Assembly: GCA_002323515.1 (NCBI GenBank)
Contig: DCQQ01000013.1
Location: forward strand, 19,436 to 53,500
Direction of reading: 5' to 3'
Source of the DNA: Balneolaceae bacterium UBA1514
GTDB taxonomy: Bacteria; Bacteroidota; Rhodothermia; Balneolales; Balneolaceae
DNA: 34,065 bases
Part shown: positions 26,760 through 34,065 of the stretch, one piece after another
Layout: the number at the start of each line of letters is the position of its first letter
Position numbering within the stretch: position 1 is the stretch's first letter
Made by a program: the position numbers and the translations under genes
Notes under the pieces: model-generated
What the model was told of the DNA's origin: nothing
Seen by the model: only the letters and a program-made list of their open reading frames with translations
Database searches by the model: none

Positions 26760-28082
26760 ATGATGAAATCAAAAAAATGGAATATTATTCTTGCGCTACT
26801 GTTGATGGTAACATTTACGGTGCAAGCTCAGATAACCGGCAAGCCAAATTTTGGAAAAATTGCTATTATTGATGCGACTATACACACAATAACTGAAGGA
26901 ACTATCCAGCATGGTGTTATTACACTTGATGGTGAAAAAATAGAATACGTTGGAACTGATCGTTCAAAAGTGGGAGGTGGTTACACCGTTATAGATGCCA
27001 CCGGCAAGCATGTATTCCCTGGCTTTATGGACAGCGGAACTTCATTGGGTTTAGTCGAAGTTAACGCAGTTCCTGTAACAGTAGATAATAGAGAAGTTGG
27101 GAATATGAATCCCAACATGTTGGCATTTACAGCCTTTAACCCACACAGTGCTTCTATACCGGTCACAAGGGTGAGTGGGGTGACTCATGTCATAACCGCA
27201 CCTCAAGGTGGATTGATGTCAGGTCAAGCGGCACTTATGGACCTTTGGGGGTATTCACCAGATTCAATGGCTATTGATGCCACTGCTGGTATGGTACTGA
27301 ACTGGCCTAGCGTCCAAAGCAGAGGTTGGGGACCAAGAAATCCTGAACAAGCTGAAAAACGATACAAAGAAGCGGTAAGAAATCTAGATAAATGGTTGGA
27401 TAATGCTCGTTTTTATGAGCAAATGATGAATGAGTTCGAGGCTGATCCTATTGGTAAAACCAAACCTGAAAAGAATCAACAACTACAAGCAATGCGTGCA
27501 TTGGTTCAAGGCGAAACGCCGTTAATTATTGCAGTATCTAGTGAAAAAGACATTCTTAACGCAATTGAATGGTCTACCCATGAGGAGAATTCATCCTTAA
27601 ATATTGTATTTGCTGGAGTAGAGGAAGGCTGGAGAGTGTCAGAAAAAATTGCAGAGGCTGGAATTCCCTGCTTAGTTTCAACTCTTTATACTCCTGTTCG
27701 TTCCTACGATCACATTCATCGCCCATACGAAAATCCAGCTGCACTTATGAAAGCCGGGGTTAAAGTTGCTATTATGACTAGGGAAGTAGAGAACGTTCGT
27801 AACTTACCTTTTAATGCGGGTTATGCAGCTGCCTATGGAATGGGAGCGGAAGAAGCTGTTAAAGCTGTCACCATTAATCCAGCAGAAATATTTGGTGTTT
27901 CCGATCGCTTAGGTAGTTTGGAGATTGGAAAGCAGGCTAATTTATTCATTAGTTCTGGAGATCCTTTCGAACCTTTGAGTCAAATTGAGCAGGTATTCAT
28001 AAAAGGCTACCAAATTCCTATGGACTCTCGACATACTCAATTGTTCGAAGAATTTTTAGACCGTGACGCTACTCAAGAATAA
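26760..28082 (+). CDS. Secreted amidohydrolase-fold protein, metal site lost
   Basis: The third tandem paralogue, 440 residues, has a signal peptide ending near VQAQ. The fold hallmarks are clear: KIAIIDATIHTITEGTI, VFPGFMDSG (85-93), and ITINPAEIFGVSDRLGSLEIGKQAN near the C-terminus. In place of the HxH pair it has Asp91-Ser-Gly93-Thr-Ser95, and the SDS-type Asp motif is replaced by VAIMTREVENVRNL, so no metal site is apparent. An AAGGAG ribosome-binding sequence (26750-26755) precedes two adjacent in-frame ATGs at 26760 and 26763; the second has the better spacing. It shares an operon with the two preceding genes and is followed by a strong terminator. A non-catalytic, structural or binding role is my inference. 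Confidence 0.82.
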   Translation: MMKSKKWNIILALLLMVTFTVQAQITGKPNFGKIAIIDATIHTITEGTIQHGVITLDGEKIEYVGTDRSKVGGGYTVIDATGKHVFPGFMDSGTSLGLVEVNAVPVTVDNREVGNMNPNMLAFTAFNPHSASIPVTRVSGVTHVITAPQGGLMSGQAALMDLWGYSPDSMAIDATAGMVLNWPSVQSRGWGPRNPEQAEKRYKEAVRNLDKWLDNARFYEQMMNEFEADPIGKTKPEKNQQLQAMRALVQGETPLIIAVSSEKDILNAIEWSTHEENSSLNIVFAGVEEGWRVSEKIAEAGIPCLVSTLYTPVRSYDHIHRPYENPAALMKAGVKVAIMTREVENVRNLPFNAGYAAAYGMGAEEAVKAVTINPAEIFGVSDRLGSLEIGKQANLFISSGDPFEPLSQIEQVFIKGYQIPMDSRHTQLFEEFLDRDATQE

Positions 28083-28108
28083 ATAGGTATTTGACACTAT
28101 ACTGTTTC

Positions 28109-28142
28109 AAAAGAACCACTCCTAAAGAGTGGTTCTTTTTTT
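28109..28142 (+). terminator. Intrinsic terminator after amidohydrolase operon
   Basis: A perfect 13-bp stem (28109-28121 pairing with 28127-28139, core GAACCACTC/GAGTGGTTC) with a 5-nt CTAAA loop is followed by a run of seven T residues (28136-28142, partly in the stem). It lies 27 nt after the stop of the third amidohydrolase. It is the clearest rho-independent terminator in the window and separates that operon from the ABC transporter gene. Confidence 0.93.
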
Positions 28143-28165
28143 GGGTAGTTATGTATGTTTTTAAG

Positions 28166-28173
28166 TAGTTTTG
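28166..28173 (+). promoter_or_regulatory. Possible -7 box for first ABC gene
   Basis: TAGTTTTG matches the Bacteroidota -7 consensus TAnnTTTG. It lies just after the terminator and 48 nt before the TTG start of the ABC gene, predicting a transcription start near 28180. A TTG at 28141-28143 is 22 nt upstream, a little far for an ideal -33 element. A tentative call. Confidence 0.3.
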
Positions 28174-28221
28174 AAAATCTATAAGATTTCAACTATATAT
28201 TAGTTTTACTAATCAGCTTCT

Positions 28222-30006
28222 TTGCATCTAATCATTAATAAATATCTAACACCTTACAAGTGGACTATAACACTTGGTGCTCTATTTTTAACCGCTGCTA
28301 ATTTTTTTCTAGTTTGGATACCCATACTTATTCGTCAAACTATGGATAGGGTTGAGCAGTTAAATGCAGAACGATCTGATGTTTTATCACTATTTGACAC
28401 TCTGTTCAATTCAGTACAAGGGAGTATTTTAGCAACGAATGCCCTTTATTTAGTTGCAGCTGTTTGTGGCTATGGTTTCTTTCTTTTCTTAACCCGGCAA
28501 ACACTCATAGTTGCATCGCGAAAAGTAGAGTATGATTTAAGGAACGATGTATTGCATGCCCTATTCAGCTTACCTTCTGTATTCTATGCAAAATATACGG
28601 AGGGGGAGGTTTATGTACGAGCAACGGAAGACATAAACAAAGTTCGAGAATATTTCGGGCCGGTTATCATGTACAGTATAAATACGATAACAAGAGCCGG
28701 ATTCGTAATAGTGATGATGTACATAGTTAGCCGAGATTTAATGTTATGGGCTTTGTTGCCGTTACCTTCATTATCCCTTTTCGCCTATTGGATTACTGGA
28801 TATATTCACAAGCATTCGATTATCATTCAAGAACAATATTCTAAATTAGCAGATCAAGCTAAAGAAACCTTCGCAAGCATACGTTTAGTTAAAGCGTACA
28901 ATAAAGGAGAGTTAGAACAACGTAAGTTTGACGTGTTAAACGAAGAGTACAAAGAGAAAAAACTTCGATTAGACTTAATCGAGTCTCTTTTTCATCCTGG
29001 TCTTAATTTTTTGATTGGAATATCGTTGATTATCGTTATCTGGAAGGGTGGTCAGATGGTCATTGCTGAAGAATTAAGCATAGGCAATATAGCTGAATTT
29101 CTAATTTATGTAACCTATTTAATTTGGCCAGTTGCCGCATTAGGCTATACAACAAATAGATTTCAAAAATCTATTGCTTCTTGGCAGAGGATAAAAGTAT
29201 TATTCAAAGCGTACCATGACCTAGAACAAGACAAAGGCTTAGACACGGATGATGTCAAAGGCAATATAGAATTTAGAGACATCCAATTTAATTATCCGGA
29301 TGCAACAGTACCTACACTTGAGCATCTAAACATCAAAATTAAAGCGGGCACTAAAGTGGCTATTGTTGGTCGAACAGGATCTGGAAAAAGTACATTAGTG
29401 CAGCTACTACCTAGATTATTTGAACCCACTAACGGTGAAGTTTTTCTTGACGGTATTTCTTTAAAGAACTATTCTAAACGATCATTACGAGATTCTTTAG
29501 GTTTTGTGCCTCAGGATCATTTTTTATTTTCAGATACAATAGAAGAGAATATTGGATTTGGAATAAAGGGAGCAACAACACAAGATGTTGAATGGGCTGC
29601 AGAAAAGGCACAAGTTCTTGATAACATTTTGGATTTTGATAAAAAATTTCAGACTATATCGGGAGAAAAGGGTATAACCTTATCTGGAGGTCAGAAACAA
29701 CGAATAGCCATTGCAAGAGCACTTATAAAAAAGCCAAAAATACTCATTTTAGACGATTCATTAAGCGCAGTTGATACTAAAACAGAAGATGCAATTCTCA
29801 AATCATTAAGAAATGATCAGACAAAAGTTACAGTTATTGTAATATGTCATCGTATATCAACTATAAAAGATGCTGATTACATTTATTACATAGAAGATGG
29901 AAAAGTGAAGGAAGCAGGAATTCATGAAGAGTTGCTTTCACAAAATGGAAGTTATAAGTCGATGTACGACAAACAACTAATAGAACAAGAATTACAAACT
30001 ATATAA
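28222..30006 (+). CDS. ABC exporter half-transporter, YheI/TM287-like
   Basis: This 594-residue protein is an ABC exporter of the permease-ATPase fusion type. It has an N-terminal membrane domain of about six helices (about 15-310) and a C-terminal nucleotide-binding domain (about 345-580). Walker A is GRTGSGKS (383-390), the signature LSGGQ (487-491), and Walker B ILILDD (507-512), in which Asp512 replaces the catalytic Glu. His543 is the H-loop. An Asp here is the hallmark of the subunit supplying the degenerate ATP site in heterodimeric exporters. The start is TTG 28222: an in-frame TAA lies at 28210 and no ATG occurs before Met41, which would cut the first membrane helix. Its likely partner is encoded at 31431-33203. 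Confidence 0.9.
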   Translation: MHLIINKYLTPYKWTITLGALFLTAANFFLVWIPILIRQTMDRVEQLNAERSDVLSLFDTLFNSVQGSILATNALYLVAAVCGYGFFLFLTRQTLIVASRKVEYDLRNDVLHALFSLPSVFYAKYTEGEVYVRATEDINKVREYFGPVIMYSINTITRAGFVIVMMYIVSRDLMLWALLPLPSLSLFAYWITGYIHKHSIIIQEQYSKLADQAKETFASIRLVKAYNKGELEQRKFDVLNEEYKEKKLRLDLIESLFHPGLNFLIGISLIIVIWKGGQMVIAEELSIGNIAEFLIYVTYLIWPVAALGYTTNRFQKSIASWQRIKVLFKAYHDLEQDKGLDTDDVKGNIEFRDIQFNYPDATVPTLEHLNIKIKAGTKVAIVGRTGSGKSTLVQLLPRLFEPTNGEVFLDGISLKNYSKRSLRDSLGFVPQDHFLFSDTIEENIGFGIKGATTQDVEWAAEKAQVLDNILDFDKKFQTISGEKGITLSGGQKQRIAIARALIKKPKILILDDSLSAVDTKTEDAILKSLRNDQTKVTVIVICHRISTIKDADYIYYIEDGKVKEAGIHEELLSQNGSYKSMYDKQLIEQELQTI

Positions 30007-30075
30007 TACTAATACATGATTCATTAGGTGTGATTGTTGATTGCAACCACCCATGAATGAAGGGAGAAAAACAAA

Positions 30076-31386
30076 ATGATCGTTGTACCATTAGGCATCG
30101 CCTCTGCAACCCCAACATCAATCAGACATTTACCATCGGTAGCCCTATGGCGAGAGGGTAGTGTATTTTTATTTGATTGTGGGGAAAATTCACAAATGTG
30201 TATGCTACAAGCTGGATTAAAAAGATCTAAAATTGACAGTATATTCATCACCCATTTCGATGTGGATCATTACTCAGGTTTAATGGGATTGATATCTACA
30301 CTACAGCTTCAAAGAAGAGAAAAAGAATTAAATTTAATCGGTCCAAAAGGAATTAAAGAGTTTGTTGAGTGGAATCTCGGCTTCTCTGGGGTAGAAATCA
30401 GTTTCGATCTAAATTTTGTAGAAGTTAACGATGATATAGAGGAAATGAGAGTGTTGGATACCGACGATTACTACGTTGAGGCCCGTCCACTTAAACATAA
30501 AAAATTCTGTCTAGGATATCGATTCCAAGAAAAAGATAAGCCAGGTAAAGTTGATGCTGCCAAGGCTGAGCAGTATGGAATTACAGACGATGAACAGTTT
30601 AAATCACTTAAGGCAGGTAATAATCTTACATTAGAAGATGGAACGGTAATTGAATCGTATGAAATTGTTGGGCACCCACGACCTGGCGATAGTTTTGCCT
30701 ATGTAACGGATACAGAATACTGTCCAAATGCTGTTAAACTAGCCATTAATACCAATATATTGTACCACGAAGCTACATTTGGTAATCAATTGGCAGACAA
30801 GGCCAAAGAAACCGGTCATTCTACCGCTGCTGATGCAGCTCGAGTAGCTACAGAAGCCCAAACCAAATTGTTAGTGATTGGGCACTTCTCCGCACGCTAC
30901 ACCAATTTGCACTTATTACTGAAAGAGGCAAGAGAAGGATTCTATCCAACTTGGTTGGCCCATGAATTACGTCCAATTTTCACTGATCCCTCACATGAGA
31001 GAGGTATCATAGAATCAAAAGTTGAACTGGTTGATTTAACCAAGAAAAAGCCACACAGTGGTGGCGGTAATTATCGTGGTAGAAGGCCTAGCGGTGAACG
31101 TTCTGGTGGAGGTAGACCGGCTGGACATCGATCAGGATCCAAAAACTTCAGACCACGGAAAAGCCAAGATGGTTCTCCTAGTAGAAATAAGGGGCGATAT
31201 GGCACCAATAACCAAGATAATAGAGGAGGAGATCGTTACCGGCAAAACGGTGGGGGTTCATACCGAAGTAATTCTGGAGGAAGTAGAGATCATAATAATT
31301 CCGGCCGAAATAGCAACTATGATGATTCTAAACCAAATAAATCTATAACACCTAGAACCGGGTATGATGATTTTAACCGGTTCTAA
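30076..31386 (+). CDS. rnz: Ribonuclease Z, altered metal motif and Arg/Gly-rich tail
   Basis: RNase Z removes 3' trailers from tRNA precursors. The 436 residues contain the metallo-beta-lactamase tRNase Z pattern: LGIASATPTSIR (6-17), FDCGENSQ (33-40), HEATF (231-235), GHSTAADAA and GHFSARY (269-275). Metal ligands are His60, Asp64-His65, His141, Asp212 and His270. The normally His position 62 of HxHxDH is Asp (HFDVDH), a real codon GAT in the sequence. Residues about 322-436 form a low-complexity tail rich in Gly, Ser, Arg and Asn, far beyond the usual 300-310-residue length. It lies between two ABC exporter genes. A good AAGGGAG site precedes ATG 30076. The fold assignment is firm; processing activity of this variant is an inference. 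Confidence 0.88.
   Translation: MIVVPLGIASATPTSIRHLPSVALWREGSVFLFDCGENSQMCMLQAGLKRSKIDSIFITHFDVDHYSGLMGLISTLQLQRREKELNLIGPKGIKEFVEWNLGFSGVEISFDLNFVEVNDDIEEMRVLDTDDYYVEARPLKHKKFCLGYRFQEKDKPGKVDAAKAEQYGITDDEQFKSLKAGNNLTLEDGTVIESYEIVGHPRPGDSFAYVTDTEYCPNAVKLAINTNILYHEATFGNQLADKAKETGHSTAADAARVATEAQTKLLVIGHFSARYTNLHLLLKEAREGFYPTWLAHELRPIFTDPSHERGIIESKVELVDLTKKKPHSGGGNYRGRRPSGERSGGGRPAGHRSGSKNFRPRKSQDGSPSRNKGRYGTNNQDNRGGDRYRQNGGGSYRSNSGGSRDHNNSGRNSNYDDSKPNKSITPRTGYDDFNRF
31353..31385 (+). other. Hairpin spanning the rnz stop codon
   Basis: TAGAACCGG (31353-31361) pairs perfectly with CCGGTTCTA (31377-31385), a 9-bp stem with a 15-nt loop over the end of rnz. No T run follows, so it is not a standard terminator. 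It could be an RNA-processing or stability element between rnz and the second ABC gene, or chance. Confidence 0.35.
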
Positions 31387-31430
31387 ACTGTTAATTAGCT
31401 AAATTTATGAGTAAGGATCCACAATAAGCT

Positions 31431-33203
31431 ATGGCTAAAACTTTAAAGAAAGCCGCTGATAAAACGCTTATTAAGCGGCTTTACTTTTACATACAGCCCT
31501 TTGTTGGCTATATAGCACTCGCTATAGTCCTTTCATTAGCGGTAGCTTACCTAGGAACCGTTCGACCCAAATTAACCCAAATTGCCGTTGATGATTATAT
31601 AGCCTTTGATAATTTTGAAGGTCTATTTACGGTTATTCTTTTATTGTTTGGGGCTTTATTTGGAGAATTCATCTTACTCATGGTTAACACCTATTTAACC
31701 AGATGGTTTGGACAAAATGCCTTATACTCATTACGAAGTGCGGTATTTGAAAAAATTCGAAGCCTTCATGTTCAATATTTTGATCGAAGTCCTATTGGAC
31801 GTTTAATCACTCGAACTACCTCCGATGTAGAGGCGTTAAGTGAATTATTGTCTGATGGAGTGGTCGCTATTATTGGCGATCTGTTTCGAATATTTTTTAT
31901 ACTGTACTTCATGTTCTCTATGAATTGGGAACTTAGTTTAGTCACTATAGCCATTCTTCCAGTCCTATTTTATGTAACATTTTGGTTTAAAGAACGCGTT
32001 CGAGTTAGTTTTCTGAAAGTACGCGATCAAATTTCACATTTGAATTCCTTTGTTCAAGAACATATTAATGGGATGAAGGTGGTTCAATTGTTCAATCGAG
32101 AACAATATCAACACGAGAAATTTCAAAAAATAAATCAAAAACATAAAGAAGCTCATGTAGAAACCATTTTTTATTTCAGTATTTTTTGGCCACTGGTTGA
32201 AGTATTTGCTTCCTTTGCTATGGCATTAATAGTGTGGTATGGTGGAGGAAGAGCTCTAATGGGAGGGGTAAGCTTTGGTGTCTTGTTAGCTTTTATTCAA
32301 TACGCCCGTCAATTTTTCCAACCTATACGCGGTTTGTCAGAAAAATTTAATACCCTACAATCTGCTTTAGCCTCCTCAGAAAGAATATTTGAGGTTTTAG
32401 ATACCAAACATCAAATAAATAATCCTGATAACCCTTCTGTTCTTAATAATCCAAAAGGGTACATCAGCTTTAAAAATGTTTGGTTTAGGTACAATGATGA
32501 AGGAAACTGGATCATTCAAGATATAAGTTTTGAAGTGCAACCTGGCGAGCACTTAGCTATAGTTGGAGCAACAGGTGCAGGAAAAACTACTATTATCAAC
32601 CTGTTACTTAGGTTTTATGAAATCCAAAAAGGGAGTATCTGTATCGATGGGATTGATATTAGAGAACTTGAATTATCAGAACTTCGCACTTTATTTGGAC
32701 TTGTATTACAAGATCACTCACTGTTTACTGGCACGGTCTATGAAAATATATCATTAGGGAATCCAGAAATTAGTTTAGCTAAAGTAAAAAAAGCTGCTGA
32801 AGATGTAGAAGCTAGCCGCTTTATTAAAAAACTGCCTGGTGAATATGAATATGTACTTCAAAAACAGGGTTCTGCATTGTCTATGGGCCAAAAACAATTA
32901 ATTTGTTTTGTTAGAGCGTTAGTATACAATCCACTTATTATGGTTCTAGATGAAGCTACTTCGAGTGTAGATTCTGAGACCGAAGCCTTGGTCAACATTG
33001 CTAGCAAAAAAGCAATGAAAGGTAGAACTACCATTGCTATTGCTCATCGTTTGTCTACTATACAGGATGCTCATACCATCCTGGTAATGCACAAAGGTCA
33101 AATACGTGAAGTAGGCACTCATCATGAACTTCTTGCCCAAGAAAATGGCATCTACCGCAAACTATACGAATTACAATACAAGGACCAATCGGTGCAAGTC
33201 TGA
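31431..33203 (+). CDS. ABC exporter half-transporter, YheH/TM288-like
   Basis: This 590-residue ABC exporter subunit has an N-terminal membrane domain of about six helices (about 20-300) and a nucleotide-binding domain (about 345-585). Walker A is GATGAGKT (379-386), Walker B ends LDE with catalytic Glu508, and His539 is the H-loop. The signature reads LSMGQ (483-487) in place of LSGGQ. Together with Asp512 in the protein at 28222-30006, this fits a heterodimer: the degenerate ATP site would combine that subunit's Walker motifs with this LSMGQ, and the active site would combine this subunit's Glu508 with the other's LSGGQ. Substrate is unknown; multidrug or lipid export is usual. A 9-bp hairpin lies in codons 7-18. 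Its end overlaps btaB by 33 bp. Confidence 0.9.
   Translation: MAKTLKKAADKTLIKRLYFYIQPFVGYIALAIVLSLAVAYLGTVRPKLTQIAVDDYIAFDNFEGLFTVILLLFGALFGEFILLMVNTYLTRWFGQNALYSLRSAVFEKIRSLHVQYFDRSPIGRLITRTTSDVEALSELLSDGVVAIIGDLFRIFFILYFMFSMNWELSLVTIAILPVLFYVTFWFKERVRVSFLKVRDQISHLNSFVQEHINGMKVVQLFNREQYQHEKFQKINQKHKEAHVETIFYFSIFWPLVEVFASFAMALIVWYGGGRALMGGVSFGVLLAFIQYARQFFQPIRGLSEKFNTLQSALASSERIFEVLDTKHQINNPDNPSVLNNPKGYISFKNVWFRYNDEGNWIIQDISFEVQPGEHLAIVGATGAGKTTIINLLLRFYEIQKGSICIDGIDIRELELSELRTLFGLVLQDHSLFTGTVYENISLGNPEISLAKVKKAAEDVEASRFIKKLPGEYEYVLQKQGSALSMGQKQLICFVRALVYNPLIMVLDEATSSVDSETEALVNIASKKAMKGRTTIAIAHRLSTIQDAHTILVMHKGQIREVGTHHELLAQENGIYRKLYELQYKDQSVQV
31449..31482 (+). other. Hairpin inside the start of the second ABC gene
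   Basis: AAAGCCGCT (31449-31457) pairs with AGCGGCTTT (31474-31482), a 9-bp GC-containing stem with a 16-nt loop, lying 18 nt after the ATG. It is followed by ACTTTTAC, only weakly T-rich. Such a structure near a start codon could damp translation or act as a weak attenuator. It may simply reflect codon choice. Confidence 0.3.
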
Positions 33204-33866
33204 CTTTTTTTGTTTAATCGCTTTCACTACTCCATAACGGAATAGTCCAAAGAAACCTCTTTTTGATTCATACTCTACTGATTCAAAGGTGTTTTGTAGT
33301 TCCACTATGATTTCAGAATGAATATATACCCCATGTAACATCATCCAGCGATAAAACCAATCTGAAGAAGTCGACAAAAAGTCAACGATATAAAGTACTC
33401 CTGAATCCTTCATGTTTTGGTGTATAGATTCAATGAGTGTAGGTATATTTTCATTCATACTCATTGAATAGGAGCAGATAAAGCAGTCCACGGATGAATC
33501 TTGTAGTGAGTTTGACGAAAAATATTCTTCACGTAATTGTACATTTTTGAGCTTGTGAATTTTTTTATATGCTTTGTTTAACATATGAGTTGATGCGTCA
33601 AATCCATAAAACACACTGTTTTTAAACACCGGTGCTAGAGCAGAAAGATGAAATCCTGTACCGCATCCAATTTCAACTATACAAGGTGTAGAAGGAGCTG
33701 TAGGATTTTTTTTACTTAGCTCTTCTAATTCACTTCGTAGATAATCACCAAGCCACTTTCTCCCCCATAAAATAGCCCATCTGGTAGTATCGTATAGATG
33801 ACTGTTCCAACGGTAATAGCGTTTAAGATGTCGCTCCGTCTTTGATATTACCAGTGTCTTATTCAC
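33171..33866 (-). CDS. btaB: SAM-dependent methyltransferase, BtaB-like
   Basis: This 231-residue protein is a class I methyltransferase with motif I IVEIGCGTGFH (about 63-73) and a following acidic turn in FYGFDAST. The N-terminal segment YYRWNSHLYDTTRWAILWGR (about 17-36) closely follows the YDxTRxxxLxGR pattern of BtaB, which N-methylates diacylglyceryl-homoserine to the betaine lipid DGTS. The preceding partial gene has the features of BtaA, supporting this. The start is GTG 33866, 11 nt after that gene's stop; no ATG lies near the expected N-terminus. The last 33 bp overlap the ABC gene tail to tail. Alternative: a methyltransferase for another lipid or quinone, but the gene pair makes BtaB most likely. 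Confidence 0.72.
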   Translation of the reverse strand: MNKTLVISKTERHLKRYYRWNSHLYDTTRWAILWGRKWLGDYLRSELEELSKKNPTAPSTPCIVEIGCGTGFHLSALAPVFKNSVFYGFDASTHMLNKAYKKIHKLKNVQLREEYFSSNSLQDSSVDCFICSYSMSMNENIPTLIESIHQNMKDSGVLYIVDFLSTSSDWFYRWMMLHGVYIHSEIIVELQNTFESVEYESKRGFFGLFRYGVVKAIKQKKSDLHRLVLVL

Positions 33867-33877
33867 TAAAGGCTCGA

Positions 33878-34065
33878 TTAACGATTGATTAAATAAGTAC
33901 TCGAGTAGCTGTACACGCGGTCTTCTCCCAATTCATTCCGTTTCATTTGATTCACCATAAATTTTTTGGAGACTAGTTCATCAATCCATGGTACCGTTTC
34001 GTAGGAAGATCGAAATAGAATTTTCGTGACAGAAGGAAGCTCATTTAGGCGATCCCAGGTATCTT
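33878..34065 (-). CDS. btaA: C-terminal end of a BtaA-like aminocarboxypropyl transferase (partial)
   Basis: The window edge cuts this gene; only the last 61 residues are present, with the stop at 33878-33880. They read from DTWDRLNELPSVTKILFRSS, where W..L......K.LFRS matches the end of DUF3419/BtaA proteins (usually ARVIFRTA), to a C-terminus with GEDRVYSYSSTYLINR that recalls the DR-x-x-x-Y ending of BtaA. BtaA transfers the aminocarboxypropyl group of SAM to diacylglycerol, the first step of betaine-lipid synthesis. Eleven nt separate it from the btaB-like gene, so the two form an operon. The identification rests on a short stretch plus context and would need the upstream sequence. Confidence 0.55.
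   Translation of the reverse strand, partial: DTWDRLNELPSVTKILFRSSYETVPWIDELVSKKFMVNQMKRNELGEDRVYSYSSTYLINR

Noticed and set aside
31058..31348. 96-codon ORF in another plus-strand frame within the RNase Z tail
   Set aside because: It lies wholly inside rnz and arises from the repetitive GGT/AGA codons; its Val/Ile/Glu-rich product has no recognisable pattern.
31039..31383. RNase Z tail as a DNA repeat array or mobile element
   Set aside because: The repeats are degenerate at the DNA level and make sense only as low-complexity coding sequence; there are no terminal inverted repeats or transposase.

Overview
The window is a chromosomal segment of an AT-rich Gram-negative bacterium, probably from the Balneolota/Rhodothermota side of the Bacteroidota-related groups. 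That placement is an inference from gene order and gene content: the FAS-II cluster, a BatA/DUF58 locus, periplasmic amidohydrolases, and a promoter-like TAnnTTTG motif in two places. No 16S rRNA or other decisive marker is present. I see no tRNA, rRNA, insertion sequence, prophage or CRISPR array; coding density is very high and the genes look like vertically inherited housekeeping and envelope genes.

Layout. (1) 12-6205, plus strand: rpmF-plsX-fabH-fabD-fabG-acpP-fabF-rnc, the classic phospholipid/type II fatty acid synthesis cluster with tight or overlapping junctions. (2) 6308-9043, plus: mgtE, then the thyA-folA thymidylate/folate pair. (3) 9077-10767, minus: an HD-domain (SAMHD1/dGTPase-like) phosphohydrolase and a hotdog thioesterase. 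(4) 10862-11938, plus: M42 aminopeptidase, whose end overlaps tsaC on the other strand. (5) 11928-18434, minus: a Bat-locus membrane protein, batA, mfd and tsaC, with junctions of 2 nt gaps or a 4 nt overlap, so probably one transcript. (6) 18435-18778: the only gene-free stretch over 300 bp, with hairpins and a possible promoter. (7) 18779-20068, plus: an M23 (MepM-like) murein endopeptidase lying between the Bat genes and their usual partner DUF58 (20031-20906, minus), which it overlaps tail to tail. (8) 21013-23892, plus: recO, a DegP/HtrA-type protease with two PDZ domains, and a lipoprotein. (9) 23966-28082, plus: three tandem secreted amidohydrolase-fold proteins, of which only the middle one keeps the metal-binding residues; a strong intrinsic terminator follows. 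(10) 28222-33203, plus: two ABC exporter half-transporters flanking a ribonuclease Z. Their complementary active-site deviations indicate one heterodimeric exporter with one degenerate ATP site. The RNase Z has His replaced by Asp in its HxHxDH motif and a long disordered Arg/Gly/Ser/Asn tail. (11) 33171-34065, minus: a BtaB-like methyltransferase preceded by the 3' end of a probable btaA, suggesting betaine-lipid synthesis.

The most unusual points are the ABC-rnz-ABC arrangement, the altered RNase Z metal site and tail, the trio of amidohydrolases with two apparently metal-less members, the Bat locus split by an oppositely oriented peptidase, and the btaBA fragment at the edge. No single region is clearly a new defence or mobile system.
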